From NCBI GenBank assembly GCA_012845835.1, contig JABAKD010000018.1, positions 5,291,279 through 5,355,278 on the forward strand: DNA of 64,000 nucleotides, read 5' to 3'. Of the stretch, positions 12,752 to 24,587 are shown piece by piece. The DNA is from Undaria pinnatifida. Taxonomy: Eukaryota > Sar > Phaeophyceae > Laminariales > Alariaceae. The position numbers and the translations under genes were made by a program. The notes below the pieces were generated by a model, which had not been told where the DNA came from, made no database searches, and saw nothing but the letters and a program-made list of their open reading frames with translations. Position 1 is the stretch's first letter. Each line of letters starts with the position of its first letter.

Positions 12752-13290
12752 GTGCAATCTCCGGCCCCGGCAAGCAGCCTAGCTGTACCGCCTCCGGCAG
12801 CAAGCCCACAACTGGGTCGGTGGATCTGTCAGCAGGGGCTGTGATGCGCGAGGATGCGTTGTCTGCTGCTGGTGCTTGCTGCTGCCAAGGTGCTGCTGCT
12901 GTGCTGCTGCTGCTGCTGCTGCTGCTTCGACGACGACTGCTCTTCTTGTTTTTTATGTTTGGTCACATTTCGTACTGGTAAGATAATTCTCGAGCTAGCT
13001 ACTACTACTACTACTACTGCTGTATCTATCTTCTATCTGTGCAGTCTCCAGCCCCGGCAAGCAGCCTAGCTGAGCCGCCTCCGGCAGCAAGCCCACAACT
13101 GGGGCGGTGGGTCTGTCAGCAGGGGCTCCGATCCGCGAGAATCCGGGGTCTGCTGCTGCTGCTTGCTGCTGCCAGTACTGCTGCTGTGCTGCTGCTGCCT
13201 CGACGACGACTGCCCTCCCTTGCCACTTTACGTTTGGCCACATTTCGTACTGGTATGACCGTAATATTACTACTGTTGTTACGGCTTCAG
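12752..13290 (+). repeat. Tandem duplication of a CTG-rich unit (about 287 bp)
   Basis: Copy 1 at 12752-13038 and copy 2 from 13039 share CCCCGGCAAGCAGCCTAGCT, GCAGCAAGCCCACAACTGGG, CTG runs, CGACGACGACTGC and CACATTTCGTACTGGTA. CTG length and a CTA run differ between copies. Open frames across it come from the trinucleotide tracts. Confidence 0.72.
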
Positions 13291-13539
13291 CAGGTACGGG
13301 ATTTGCGTCACACTGCTGTATGCCTTGGTACGAGTAGCTAGGGGTACTGCCTGGTGATTTTTTCTGCACGCTGTGATGGCATATGATCAAAGCGTCGGCA
13401 CGAGGAAGGCAGGAAGAGGAAATGCTTGCGATTTGATTTGCGGACCCGCGGGCCCGATCCGCGGGGCGCCTGCACGGCATCAATGGCGCTCAGCTGTAAG
13501 TTTGAAAAACTTCGCGGGTCATTATGGCTTGACCCGCGA

Positions 13540-13835
13540 AGTGATCCGTATCTCGCGGGTCATGACCCGACCCGACCCGCGAGATTTTGAAAACCTCTTG
13601 ACCCGACCCGACCCTGCCCGCGAGATTGGTTTTGAAACCTCTTGACCCGACCCGACCCGACCCGCGAGATTTTGAAGCCTCTTGACCCGACCCGACCCCG
13701 ACTCGCGAGATTTTAAAAACCTCTTGACCCGACTCGACCCGACCCGACCAGCGAGATTTTGAAAACCTCTTGACCCGACCCGACCCGACCCGCGAGATTC
13801 TGAAACCCCCTTGACCCGCGAAAAGCTCTGAAAAA
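13540..13835. repeat. GACCC-rich tandem repeat, about 50-bp unit
   Basis: Five or six units of CGCGAGATTTTGAAAACCTC-TTGACCCGACCCGACC with small length changes. Confidence 0.75.
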
Positions 13836-13840
13836 TTCAA

Positions 13841-13911
13841 ACCCACGTGAGATTCGAACCCCGGAACCAACTCTTGTATCATTCGAGGGTAACCACTAGA
13901 CCACCGGGGGC
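13841..13911 (-). other. tRNA-derived sequence (degenerate tRNA or SINE head)
   Basis: On the minus strand TGGTCTAGTGGTTA (13890-13903) matches a polymerase III A box and GGGGTTCGAATCTC (13849-13862) a B box, spaced as in a tRNA. The T stem and acceptor stem do not pair well. It sits against the GACCC array, as does the remnant at 12670, suggesting a tRNA-derived element whose tail is the pentanucleotide array. Confidence 0.5.
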
Positions 13912-14473
13912 GACCGGCTACTACAGTATTGCCGGCCCGCCTCATATGAAAGTATCGGTAACTCATAAGAAAGTCAGCATGAATATTTGAAAAGGTTATT
14001 AAGCTCTCAGCCTAGTCATGGCCCAAATTGCAAGAAATCCCCCCCCCCCCCCCCGGTCTGGAGTGCAGCATGCGACACCAGTTATTACGGGGGACCATAG
14101 TAAATAGGACCTACGGTACAGACAAAAACCAATATATTTACCTATTTTGACTAACAATATTTGGTCCTATTTACTATGGTCCTCCGTAATAGTTTAAAAA
14201 TCACTTATTTCATGGACAGACTGGAATTCTTACTTAAGGCAGGGTGTATCGTGCACTGTTTTCAGTTTGAAGTAGGCCATGTTCTTATTTTTGCCTAAAC
14301 CTTGAGGTGAACATTCTTAACTACCAAATTCTTAGTCAAGCGCCGTCGCGTACTGTACCGCTCGCTGCACGTTCTTCCCGCAACAGCAGGTGTGACAAAA
14401 CCTTGCACTCTCTTGTTTCTTTTTTTGGTGGCCATTAACCTGGGCCTCGAAAGGTTGTACAATCTGGTCAAGT

Positions 14474-14723
14474 ATGCGCCCCTGTTCGGCGAGGTTCGCC
14501 TGGATCACAACAGCATTATTGCTCGGGGACGGGGTCTCCCCTCAAAGATTCTCCCAAGGTATTCCCATTGCTGGCATCGGTTCTGTGAGGAACCTTCGCG
14601 AGCCTCCCTTCCCGACCACATCGTATTCGCCTGCTTCTGTCGAGGGCGACAAGAGCTGGGATAGGCCGACGATCACGGAAGAAGAGCTCATCGAAGCGCT
14701 GGAAATCGATTCCCAGGTTACCG
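14474..14723 (+). pseudogene. Possible coding segment, first of a homologous pair
   Basis: The frame MRPCSARF... runs into GDGVSPQRFSQGIPIAGIGS and then PTITEEELIEALEIDSQVTG, stopping at a good donor G|GTGAGA. The end is closely matched by a second segment at 14940-15010. The upstream part also reads well in another frame (LVKYAPLFGEVRLDHNSI), which suggests a frameshift. I do not recognise the product. Confidence 0.35.
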
Positions 14724-14939
14724 GTGAGACGTCGTAGCCATGATTTACCCCTCTACAGGTTTATCGTTTCGGGGCCGGTTACAGCTGTAGTCTAGTAGTA
14801 GCATTTGGCATGTAAATATCAAGTAGAGGCAGAGCGAATGTGGTACTGGGTAGTTCTCACCGGTAACTCTGGGAGAGTGGACACGTGGGCAGCGCATACA
14901 GCAGCTAAAACTGATTTTGGGAATGGGTAGACAGTGCAG

Positions 14940-15010
14940 TATCTCGGCAACGACTGCGACGACAGAAGAGCAGTTCGTCGATGCGCTGGAACTAGACACT
15001 CAAGTTGCCG
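14940..15010 (+). pseudogene. Possible coding segment, second of a homologous pair
   Basis: SATTATTEEQFVDALELDTQ then VAG, followed by donor G|GTGAGC. It matches EEELIEALEIDSQVTG of the segment at 14474-14723, donor included, so it looks like a duplicated exon. Possible acceptors (GTAG, ACAG, GCAG) do not give a phase that clearly joins the two. Confidence 0.33.
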
Positions 15011-15149
15011 GTGAGCTCCAGACATGGATGGACGGGAAGAGTGAGCAAGTAGCAGTAGTTACTAGTAGTAGAACCCACGGTACTACTTCGAGGTATAGGC
15101 AGCCATGCTACCGGTCGGTGAAACAATGTACGCGCTCAGTCAGGTAAAG

Positions 15150-17080
15150 GTACACCAACCATTGTGCTTCTGAGGCTCCTAACCAGTTGAGGAGTGTTGT
15201 ATCAAATACCTCACGCAAAAAATGGCTTACTTTACTAGTAGTGTAGGGCAAACTGGAAGTGCAACAAGAGGACGACCAAAACCCCACCGCTTACTGTAGG
15301 CATAACAAATATTCATATTATTAATACCGTGTATGAAAAACAAGAAACTAATTTTGAATTTGAGCAAACCGAAAGTCCAACCCGACGACGCCCGAACCCG
15401 CGGCCCTAGGCATAAAAAAAATATTATCAATATTTTTGCCCTACGACAATAATATAGCGTAGATTCCTTTCCGATGTAAATCGAACATCCTTCCATAAAG
15501 CAGCAGTAGTGCCTAGTATGAAGTCGAACGATCGCACCATGATGCAGTGGCATCTTCCGCCAACCATTTGCCCATTTCCTCTCCCCACATCTTCTCATTT
15601 TTTTTCTACGGTTCTCTTTCCACCTATATATGTCTTAGCTCAGAGTCCACCTCAATCCTCATCAACATTGCCTCTCCAGGCCAGTGGCCGTAGTCCTCCC
15701 GATTCTTCCTCCCTTCCCCTCGCGGCCTGACGATTCCTCAGAGATAGCCTATATCGATGGACTATTATTCAGATCAGATCATCATTGTAAAACAAAGAAT
15801 GACATCCCGACCACTTTTAATTTTGGGTGAATTAAGAAGTCCGTCATTCAGAACATACCTAAGCCAAAAAGCGGTATACCTTGATACATCTATCGCACCG
15901 CACGTGTCCGGGGGTGGGTCCCGGCACAGATGTGGGATCAAGGCCGCGGTGTAAGGATGTCGCGTTTAGGGTCGCTTTTTATGTAGCAGCTCAAACCCAC
16001 TCTACTAGCCAGCGGCTATACATGTACCCGTTATCTTTGCAGTTTTTTTTTTTTTTTAGTTTCCGGGCTTTTCGCTTTCTTTTTTTACGAAATTCACCGA
16101 TGTGCAAGTCGGTCTGGTTATGTAGGACTAGCTTTGTGTCGGGAACGTTTTCGTTGGTTTTGTCTTCCCGCCCTCCCATGACCGGCTCATACTGCTGCTA
16201 CACATTTCACCGGCACTGGTGTGTGTGTGTGTTCTTCACATTAAACCGTTCTTCTACTCGTCGACATCCAGCACACCCAGTGTCCGTACTGATTCTTCAC
16301 CCTAGAAAGATCAGCTCTGTGGTCACAAGCCACGACACAGAGATAATGCATCGTAATGCATTCGACAACGCAATGTCATGCCCTAGTACTGGGTACGACA
16401 GGCACAACATACATACGTCAGCAACAGAAATACATTGGAAGGGAGAAATACGAAATAAACAAAAACAAAAACAAAAACAAAAAACAAAAACAAAATAAGA
16501 AAACAAATAAAAACAAAGATACAAAATAAAACAAAAACTGAAACTGGTAGAATCGCTTCGTTGCTACTTGTTTTCCCGCCATTTCACAGTCAGTTTACGC
16601 TGCGTTCATAAAGTTTTATACATTAATCGTTCCTCCGGCTGTTGTATCCCCCCCCCCCCCTCCCCACCTACGAAGGCTACCCCCCATATAAAATTTGCAT
16701 ATAATAGTTGGCCTTGGTTGACGCCGCCGCTGTAAAACATCATATGCAAATTGGGGTTGGCGTTGGTGGGCAACTGACGCTGTAAAACATGCTAAATCAC
16801 TGCGTGAGATAGACAACCAGGGTAGCGTTTTTTTTTTTTTTCGGTGGTCACCATGATGGTGAGTACCGTTTGATCATTTTGTGCGGGGTGGAAAACCTAA
16901 CTACGCACAAGAGGAATGATCGCATCACGTAGTGTGAATATGGCAAGGCACCCACGAGGCAGTTACCTAGTATTACCCATTGCTGTCTCTGGAGTGGCCA
17001 CACCAGAAAGCAAAGTAGCTCTTGGGCGCTGTCATCCATAAGCAAAATAGTGGGCAGAAAGGTGCCGAATTCCGTCTTGC
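15150..17080. other. No gene recognised
   Basis: AT-rich sequence. A B-like fragment may lie at 15170-15420 (GAGGCTCCTAACCAGTTGAG and GCGGCCCTAGGCATA). CGCTGTAAAACAT is duplicated at 16728 and 16777. Confidence 0.45.
16445..16535. repeat. AAAAAC simple repeat
   Basis: AACAAAAACAAAAACAAAAA and continuing with decay. Confidence 0.85.
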
Positions 17081-17089
17081 GAGCCGTTT

Positions 17090-17278
17090 TTGCAAGGATG
17101 CAGTTTACCCTTCATGCGACCCGACGGCCGCCTCACGGCGCTTCGCGCTTGGTGCAAGCAATTCGTGCATGGTTGGTGAAAACCCGACGTGCTCCGTCCC
17201 GGCATATGATAGTAGGGATGCGAGGGTCTATGGTCATACGACTACGGCCATGCACAAAACTGAGTACACCCCCCCCCT
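17090..17278 (-). repeat. Dispersed repeat R, copy 1
   Basis: GATGCAGTTTACCCTTCATG through AACTGAGTACACCCCC. It matches, reversed, the copies at 58403 and 61898. It carries GGCGCTTCGCGCTTGGTGCA and CATCCCTAC-like blocks and has no coding frame. Confidence 0.6.
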
Positions 17279-17479
17279 CGGCCCCCGACGATGCTGTATA
17301 TTACAAGGGCTCCGCATGGGTGGGTGGCGTCTTCCGGCGGACCCATGCGTCAAGTAGGGCCGAGCAGCGCGTCCACTTGTTCGATTCAATAGAGAGTAAA
17401 AAACGAGGCTACTTACATAAACAGTCTACGCGTACAGCATGTAAGGCAATGCCAAACGATTCAACGTAGGCTAATATTG

Positions 17480-17742
17480 GATTACCGGTGGGGGGGGGGG
17501 TAACCTCTTCTGCACTGCCGGACGCGGGCCATTCGCCCGAGTGACTGCGTACCTCACTGCGAAAAGTCTCTCGGCGATGTGCTTGGCGCAGCGTAGCTAA
17601 CCACTTCATGGCGACCCGGTGTATATTAAAACACACACACACGAACGCTTAAGACCACCAAGGAACACGAGAGTCACTCGCGCGAGTGAGCCCAACCCAC
17701 TAAAAAACGAGGCCCCAAACGTGGCCCACCTAGCGTCGACTT
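17480..17742 (+). mobile_element. MITE-like element, family D
   Basis: CATTCGCCCGAGTGACTGCG near the left and GTCACTCGCGCGAGTGAGCC near the right mark the family, with GGTGGGGGGG and GGCCCACCTAGCGTCG toward the ends. The inner palindrome TCACTCGCGCGAGTGA is perfect. Confidence 0.55.
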
Positions 17743-18125
17743 GGTCCGGATCAACATTGCCGGATGTGCAGGCAAATCGAATTGACAATTATTCAACACT
17801 TTTTTCTTTACTTCGAGTGGTGCAGTACCGATCCTTTTTTTCGGCCTCGCTTGGATCCCCGAATCTGCCTTTCTTTCAGTGGTGGGCCACGTGCAGCTGG
17901 GAGAGCTGGCGTGCGAGAGTCTGGTTGCTGCACAGAACGCGTCGCGGTTGCAGATCGCTCTCAGCGCTGACGAGGTCAGTCAATCCACGTGTTTCGTCAG
18001 AGTCAAAGATTTTGTGTTACGTACCGCCGAGAAAATGGGCACACTATCATTACTGCACGGTAGCTCTAATATTTTGGATGAAACCTGCGCACTGCACAAT
18101 GTCGAGAGGTAAAAAAACATTATCA

Positions 18126-18391
18126 GAGTCGTTCTGCAGTAACGCCCCCAACTTTTCTTCAACGAAATCGCCGGTTTTGAAACCAGCTCCCGGCCGTATC
18201 TCCTGAAGTACAGCGCCCCTTGCCGCCCCGAGGTCATCGTCCGATAGACCTTTGAAAACAAGAAAAAATGTTTGAGGGATGTTGTTTTCATAGCATCCTT
18301 CCGCGTGTCGAGCAGCCATGAAGCGTTCGTCAAAGAAAATCTCCGGTTTTTTCGGGGGGGGGGGCTATCGTAGTAAGAATCACTCGACAGT
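18126..18391 (+). mobile_element. MITE-like element, family C
   Basis: AGAGTCGTTCTGCAGTAACG at the left and CTATCGTAGTAAGAATCACTC at the right. Interior AATCGCCGGTTTTGAAACCA and GTCGAGCAGCCATGAAGCG are shared with two other copies in the window. Confidence 0.62.
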
Positions 18392-18419
18392 ACTATGTCT
18401 ATGGCCGTGTAATGGGGAC

Positions 18420-18696
18420 ATGCCGCGATAGAGATGCACCAGTTTTTTTTGGTGAGGCTCCTAACCATTTAAGGAGGTCTATACTATTAATAAGATACCC
18501 CAGACCCAAAAAACCGGTCGTGAGTAAGGTGCGAGTGCCTTATGTGATGACCAAACCCACGGCCTAGGTATTCAAACAAAAATACAAAAAAAAAAAGAAC
18601 GTCATTCCCACGAGTTAGGTTAAGAAGCCCCGTCGTTCAGAAAATAGTTTTTGCCAAAAAATGGTATACTTTAGTACCTGTATCGTAGCACGCGCC
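18420..18696 (+). mobile_element. MITE-like element, family B
   Basis: CGCGATAGAGATGCACC at the left, GTACCTGTATCGTAGCACGC at the right, ACGGCCTAGGTATTC in the middle and AAGCCCCGTCGTTCAGAAAA near the right end. Confidence 0.6.
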
Positions 18697-19622
18697 AAAA
18701 ACAATTGCGTAGAAGAGGCATCAATAAGGTCTGCCGAACCATCATCGTTCGTCGGTAAACCTTTCGCTGAAGACCAGCTAGTGACACAGTGAGAGTTTTT
18801 TTTTTTGTGTGTGTGCATCTTTTAAAAATGTAACTTCTGTGGTGGTGGAGGCGTCACGTTTTTATTATCATGTTATTTTGGCGGCACGGCACTGCTATGT
18901 AACGCTGAAAGATGCCGCAAGCTTTTCTACTTTGTTGTATCGTATTGCACCATTTTTCGGTAGAGTCCCCTGTGTGTGGGACTTCAAAGAGAAAAATCGA
19001 CCACTACACTACAGCGTCGATCACATGAGGCAATGTATATCCGGAAAAACGTCTTTGTCCGACACAGATTAGTCTACAATAAGGTGTCTGCGTCTGAGAC
19101 GGACCAAAAAACCTCGGGCGGTAGCAGTAAATGGGGTTGTCGGCCGGCTCAGGAGTTGGTTGGGTTTTTGTTATAACCCGAACCAAAAAGTCAAAAGGAA
19201 GAGGTGTACGACGCGGACAACAGCACGATGCTTCTCATCGTGCTGCTTCGGGTTCACACTAACTAGCCGGTAAGATGAGTCCGCACATTTTACTGGGGTC
19301 GTTTTGATGGCGTGTTCTCGGCCCCAAAAGATTTAATGAGTCGTCCCGAAGCGTTTAGTTAGGGGGTTTCCTGCATCCTCCCCTCTTTTGTCGCCACCAT
19401 CACTTATGGGCTCTACCTGCCTCATGCCTCGGCGGCTGTTGTCTTCCCAGCAGGCGGTTGTTGCCTTCCTCTTGCCAATATAATGTACGGATTCTATCTG
19501 CCTGTGTCTCTGCGGCTGTTGCTTTCTAACAGGTGGTTGTTGCCGAGCAGTCTTCCTACACGGTTGTCGCCGGGGACACCTTCACGGATGGATTACGACG
19601 CCACGTAAGAACGACACATACT

Positions 19623-19907
19623 ATACATGCTACGCAAGGTAGATAGAGGTGTTGCACCTTTTTTCGTCCGAGGCTCCCATCCCCTTGAGGGAGCTACACC
19701 TCATCCAAAACTGACTTATTATTAGTATAGAGTAAACCAAAGTTGCAACCCGGTGAACATACCCATGGCCTAGGTACACCAAAGAAAATTATGTTGCCTA
19801 ACCAAGAATACCCTTTTGACGATTCGGCTTAAGGAGCCCCGTCGCCCACAAAATAGTTTAGCCGAAAAGCGGTATACCTTAAATACTTCTATCGTAGCTC
19901 GAGTCGA
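19623..19907 (+). mobile_element. MITE-like element, family B
   Basis: CATGCTACGCAAGGTAGATAG-AGGTG at the left and CTTCTATCGTAGCTCGAGTC at the right, with CATGGCCTAGGTACACC and AGGAGCCCCGTCGCCCA inside. Confidence 0.6.
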
Positions 19908-20155
19908 ACGGCAAGAAGGGCCTCTCCTCCACCCCCCAGAGCCCGTTGTGAATTGAGCCAAGACCTACGTTAGGACTTGCAAGCACGTTTTGGGCCAAAC
20001 GTTTATGACCAATGTGGAGCTTCTCAATCCTACGGCAGTTGGGAAAAACAAAGCGTCAAAAATAAGCTCTCACCGCACTTCCACGCCTTTTGACATATAG
20101 CACGCCGTGTGTCAATTTAACTCTTTTTGAGTTCGCAATCCAGCGCTATTAGTAA

Positions 20156-20428
20156 CTGACCAAGGCCACGGTAGGGGGGGTACCCCCGTTTTCAGTGGTG
20201 TGTTTGAGCCAGTCGCACGAGTGACTCTGTATCTCCCGGATGAAAATGGTTGAGACACTTGTTTTGGAGCAGCTTAGATTGCCTTTGCATTGCGGATTGA
20301 TTTCGTTAACATAAAACATGAAGAAAACGTAAGATCGCAAAAGAACGAAGGGGTTACTCGCGCGAGTGACCCCTAGCCACTGAAATTCAAGGCCCAAAAA
20401 GGGACCCCCCTACCGTAGCCTGGGTCAA
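20156..20428 (+). mobile_element. MITE-like element, family D
   Basis: TTGACC-like start, GGCCACGGTAGGGGGGGTAC at the left and CCCCCCTACCGTAGCCTGGG at the right, a clear inverted pair. Inner blocks are CAGTCGCACGAGTGACTCTG and TTACTCGCGCGAGTGACCCC. Confidence 0.66.
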
Positions 20429-20848
20429 CTGGCGTATATCTATATCCTTTGGTTTCCGTGGCAATGACAGGCGTGAGCTGTCCCTATACCGGCGGTCACC
20501 GTTACTACTACAGCAGCGCTAGCGTGTGTGTTAGTTGAGGATTACTGACATCAAGTTTTGGCCAGAAATTTCTACTCCGGTCGTAGCACGTGTCGCGTCT
20601 TAGAGTTCGTCTTATGGTATTTCCTCTCCCGTGCTCGTTTCGATGATATGTTTTATAGCGAGTGCCCTCTCATTTCCTGGCAGGCAGGCGTTATTACCGC
20701 CTGCTTAAACAAGATGAACCCGCCTCTTCTGCCAGAAGGCATTGGGCGGACATCAAGCACGCAATACAAGAGATATACACCATCCAAGCTACAGATGTCA
20801 ACACGACGACAAGGAGAGTATACTAGAGTATATTCTATTCCATACCAT

Positions 20849-21425
20849 GGATACGGTAGCTTGGGGGGGGGTACCCCCTTTTCAGTACTGCTACTGCTGT
20901 GTTTGAGCCACTCGCCCGACAGAATCTGTGCCTCAGTGAAAGAAAAAAAAAAAACTTGGGCTACAATTTGTTTGGCACGGCGTAGCGAGCCATTCCGTGG
21001 CGGTTTTGCATGGCAAAGTCGCGTGCTACGATAGAGGTGCCCCCCTTTTTTCTCCAATACTACTCCTCAATTTGGGAGCTTAAGGCCTCTCCCAAAAACT
21101 GCTTTGGAGAAAAATAAAACTAACTGCTACCGGATGCAAAACCTCGCATGGCCTAGGTACCCAACGAGAATCATGCAAAACGAAAAGTGCCGTATTTTCC
21201 GACCATTTTTGGGTCAAGGAGCTCCGTCATTCAGAAGTCCCAAAAGTCTGAAAAGTCCTACCTCTATAATAGAAGCAAGGCGTCCAAACAAATAAAAAAC
21301 ACGAAGAAAGCAATAAGGCCGCAAGGGGAAAGAGGGGGCGTCACTCGCGCCCCGAGCCACCACCACCAAAAAAGAGGCCCGCAATAAGGAACCTCCTGCT
21401 TGTACCGTAGCCACGGTCTCCAGTG
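20849..21425 (+). mobile_element. Family D MITE interrupted by a family B MITE
   Basis: Left half 20849-21021 (ATACGGTAGCTTGGGGGGGG and CGGCGTAGCGAGCCATTCCG). Family B occupies 21022-21285. The right half resumes with AACACGAAGAAAGCAATAAG, CGTCACTCGCGCCCCGAGCC and TTGTACCGTAGCCACGG. Confidence 0.65.
21022..21285 (+). mobile_element. MITE-like element, family B, nested in a family D element
   Basis: CGCGTGCTACGATAGAGGTG at the left; ACCTCTATAATAGAAGC at the right; CATGGCCTAGGTACCC inside. Family D sequence flanks it on both sides. Confidence 0.65.
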
Positions 21426-21446
21426 AGCGCATGAAGTCATTGCTTC

Positions 21447-21731
21447 GTAGACGCGTGCTACGATAGGAGCAGCAATTTTCGGCTGAAATGGTTTCCGAAT
21501 GGTCGGGGCTCTTAACCCAAAATGGTCGGAAATAATAGGCCAATTTTGTTTTTTGCATGATTCTTGCTGCGTACCTAGGCCACGGGATTTGTTCATCCGG
21601 TATACCTCGTGGCAGTAGTTTGTGATTTTCCTCCAAATCAATCAGTTTTTGCCTTAGAGAGGTCTTAAGCTCCCAAATTGAGGGGTAGTATTAAGAAAAA
21701 AACGGGTGCACCTCTATCGTAACGCGCGTCC
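21447..21731 (-). mobile_element. MITE-like element, family B, reversed
   Basis: ACGCGTGCTACGATAGGAGC at the left, GGTGCACCTCTATCGTAACG at the right, with GTACCTAGGCCACGG inside showing reverse orientation. Confidence 0.62.
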
Positions 21732-22424
21732 GTGCAGTGGAGAAGGCGGTAGGCTGGCGATTAGAAAACGGCAGTTTGACGTCGGTACTAATTTTTGTTT
21801 GGGTTTTGTCGCCACACCATTGAGCACACAGCTACCATCGAGTAAATTGCCTAAATTGTTCGTCTTGTTCTTGTTCTTGCTTTTTTTTTGTGTACTATTT
21901 TGCTTGTTTCGTTATTCCTCCTTTTCTGTCTTCCTTGCGCGTAGCCTGTTTTTTTCTGGTCTGCGTGCATGTGCTCCTCCTCCGCACTCGCTGCGTTCGG
22001 TAGTGCATGGCAGAATCACCTGTATTTCAACGTTTACATCTGTTTTGGAGTTGACCACGGAGAGAGCTCGGATCTCTAAGACGAGGTCTTGGCACGGACA
22101 CCGGTTGAGCTGGATGGCATATGTATATTAGACGGGTGTCAAGATCAGTTTAATGTGAAAACACACACAATGAAAAAACGAGCCCAATTACCCTGACTCA
22201 GGACTCCTTTGCCACTGTATTGAGACAAGAGGGGGAGGGGGTGATAGGATTAACTAAATTAACGCTATTTCAAGACAATAACTTTTTTTTCTCATGGAAC
22301 ATAAAGGGGAACGAGATATCGGGCGCTCTCTGTAGATCTGGCAAGGAAAGATCCCATCTACTTTTTTTATACATGTGTGCTATTAATGCCGGTGTGCACG
22401 GTAGTGACGTGTCATGACGCGTGT

Positions 22425-22650
22425 TGCAACAGAGTTAGCACTTTTGTTAGCCATGCGTTTTCTGAAAATGACCGGGCTCCTAGGCCCAAAACTGTCGGAA
22501 TCTCATTCTTGTTTAGTGCAACATTTGGTATTTTTGTATATCTAGGCCGAGGATCGGGTGATCGGGTAGCACTTGCGGTTTAGTCTATCAATAAGATAGT
22601 TTTTGGGTGAGGCATAGAGCTCCTCGCATCAGGTTAAGAGCCTCGGAATT
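22425..22650 (-). mobile_element. Truncated or diverged family B MITE, reversed
   Basis: CGTTTTCTGAAAATGACCGG-GCTCC, TATCTAGGCCGAGG and GAGGCATAGAGCTCCTC follow the family B order in reverse; terminal repeats are poor. Confidence 0.42.
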
Positions 22651-23090
22651 GCATTGGTGTGCATTATTTTACCGTGGCATGCGTATCGTCTCCGTCCTCT
22701 CCAGCCCCGCCCGATGCGCACCGCCTTTTCATGCACCTGAACGCACACCCGTCGCGTGTGCTCTTCTCGGTTCCGAACATTGCCTAATAATGCTAGACTT
22801 GGGCGGGAGTCGTGAACGAGTCGGCGAATGCTGGAAACGAGAGCTTTGCCAGGGCGGTTAGCATGACGTGGGCTACGGTGTGTGACGTCGAGGTGTGTGT
22901 CATAAGAGCTTGTTTTGATGGTTTGGGTTTTGTTTTCGCCGCGTGTTCTCTACAACACCCAATTACAAAATTCGTTTGTTACTTTTATTATTTATGAATC
23001 TGGTTTCCTTGTCCATTTCGGGCATGTTTTGTGAGTGGCCACAACCAACGTGGAAGCTCGTGATTCTGAACAGCAGTGAGTGTCGGATGA

Positions 23091-23352
23091 AACATGCTGC
23101 GGCAGGGGTGCGCCATTTTGTTTTTTTCGCTGGAGCTCCTCGCTTGAGGAGCGTAATTCTTCAACCTTAACACGGATCTTAAGCAAATATGAAAAGCGCA
23201 ATCCGGCGAACAAACCCGTGGCCCAAGGCATGTGAAACAATCGTTTTGCACAACAACAAGAATGGCGCTCGAAAACGATTTTGGGCTAAAGAGCCTCGTC
23301 AGCAAAGACCATGCATCTCGGCCGAACAGTGCTACCTCTATGTTAGCTCGCG
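23091..23352 (+). mobile_element. MITE-like element, family B
   Basis: CATGCTGCGGCAGGGGTGCG at the left, CTACCTCTATGTTAGCTCGC at the right, with GGAGCTCCTCGCTTGAGGAG and GTGGCCCAAGGCATG inside. Confidence 0.55.
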
Positions 23353-24110
23353 TCGGATGGCACACACAACAGTAGCGTTAGGGAGTGCAGTGCGTAGTAG
23401 ACGAATAGTCTGTAGATTCGACGTGAAACCCTGTCATGATTGCGGTGAAACAACGAGACAGTAGACGTCACATTCACGTCAAGTCCATCATAGATGGGCG
23501 AGAATGTACGCGACGGTGATGATCCAGGCAGGGCTCACCACCTAGTCAGCGCTCTGCCTGCCTGCCTGCCTGTCCCATACTCTTCCTTAGAGTATTGATA
23601 GTGTCAGTCTCTAGTGTCTAGGCAGCGAGCCGAAGGAGAGATGAATAACGACACCGGAAACCAGGACACCACTTTACAATAGTACATCGATCAGTGTGTG
23701 ACGTCGAGGCTAGATACAAGAGTTATTTGCGTTGCCATTGTCATCGCTTTATATGGTAGTTGCTTGGATCGTTGTCATCGTTAGAGTTGTCGGTATTATC
23801 ATCTTTATTTTAGAGGTTTTTGTTGCAACATTGTTGTGCTGTTTGTTGTAGTTGTTTACGTTCGTCATCGTTATCGAATTTTGTATTGCTATGGTAAGGT
23901 TTGTTCGCACTGTCATCGGCTAGAGTTGCTTGTACATACTAATGATAATATTTTGTCTTGCCCTCCGACAGCGCGCAGTGCATAATTCATTGTAAACACA
24001 AAACACACCGAACACCGCAACTCTCACTGACTCGCATTCTCCTGCCCTGCATCTACTCACTTGAAGCGCCGTTAGACTTGCTTGCATCGTTATCGTTAGA
24101 TCTGTTGAGT

Positions 24111-24370
24111 CATCCCTCTATAGTGCGGTAGGGGTTGCAGTTGTTGCCAAAAAATATTTGTATCCGATTGAGCTTTTCAGGTGAGGAACTACCGGTTAGT
24201 CGTCGATCAAGTCATATCGCGACTATGCACCTTTTTTCTTCTAAGGTATAGAAGCTTGGTCGGGTTGTGCCAACGAATGCCTTCGAAGTCATGCTTAGGT
24301 CGGGTGAGGTATTGAGCTCCTCATGTTAGGAGGGAGCTTTCTGATGCACCCCTCCTGCACCGTGGAATGG
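24111..24370 (+). mobile_element. MITE-like element, family A, with a partial copy after it
   Basis: Left end CATCCCTCTATAGTGCGGTA-GGGGTTGCA; right end CACCGTGGAATGG. The interior ACGAATGCCTTCGAAGTCAT matches the other copies. A truncated right half follows at about 24440-24560, ending CAGCGTGGGATGG. Confidence 0.6.
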
Positions 24371-24587
24371 CCCTCCTCAAGTGTGGCACTATCGGTTAGC
24401 ATGGTAACATTGCGAGCACTCTTGTTTCAGGAGCTAGCGCGTCGGAATGTTGGTCGGGCGAGCCACTATCTTCAAAAAGGTCATGTTTCGAGCGATACGT
24501 TTGAGCTTCTCGTCATGTTAGGAGCGCCCAAACTCCGGCTGCACTCCCAGCGTGGGATGGCTCTGTTTTCATCATAATATGGCAAGA

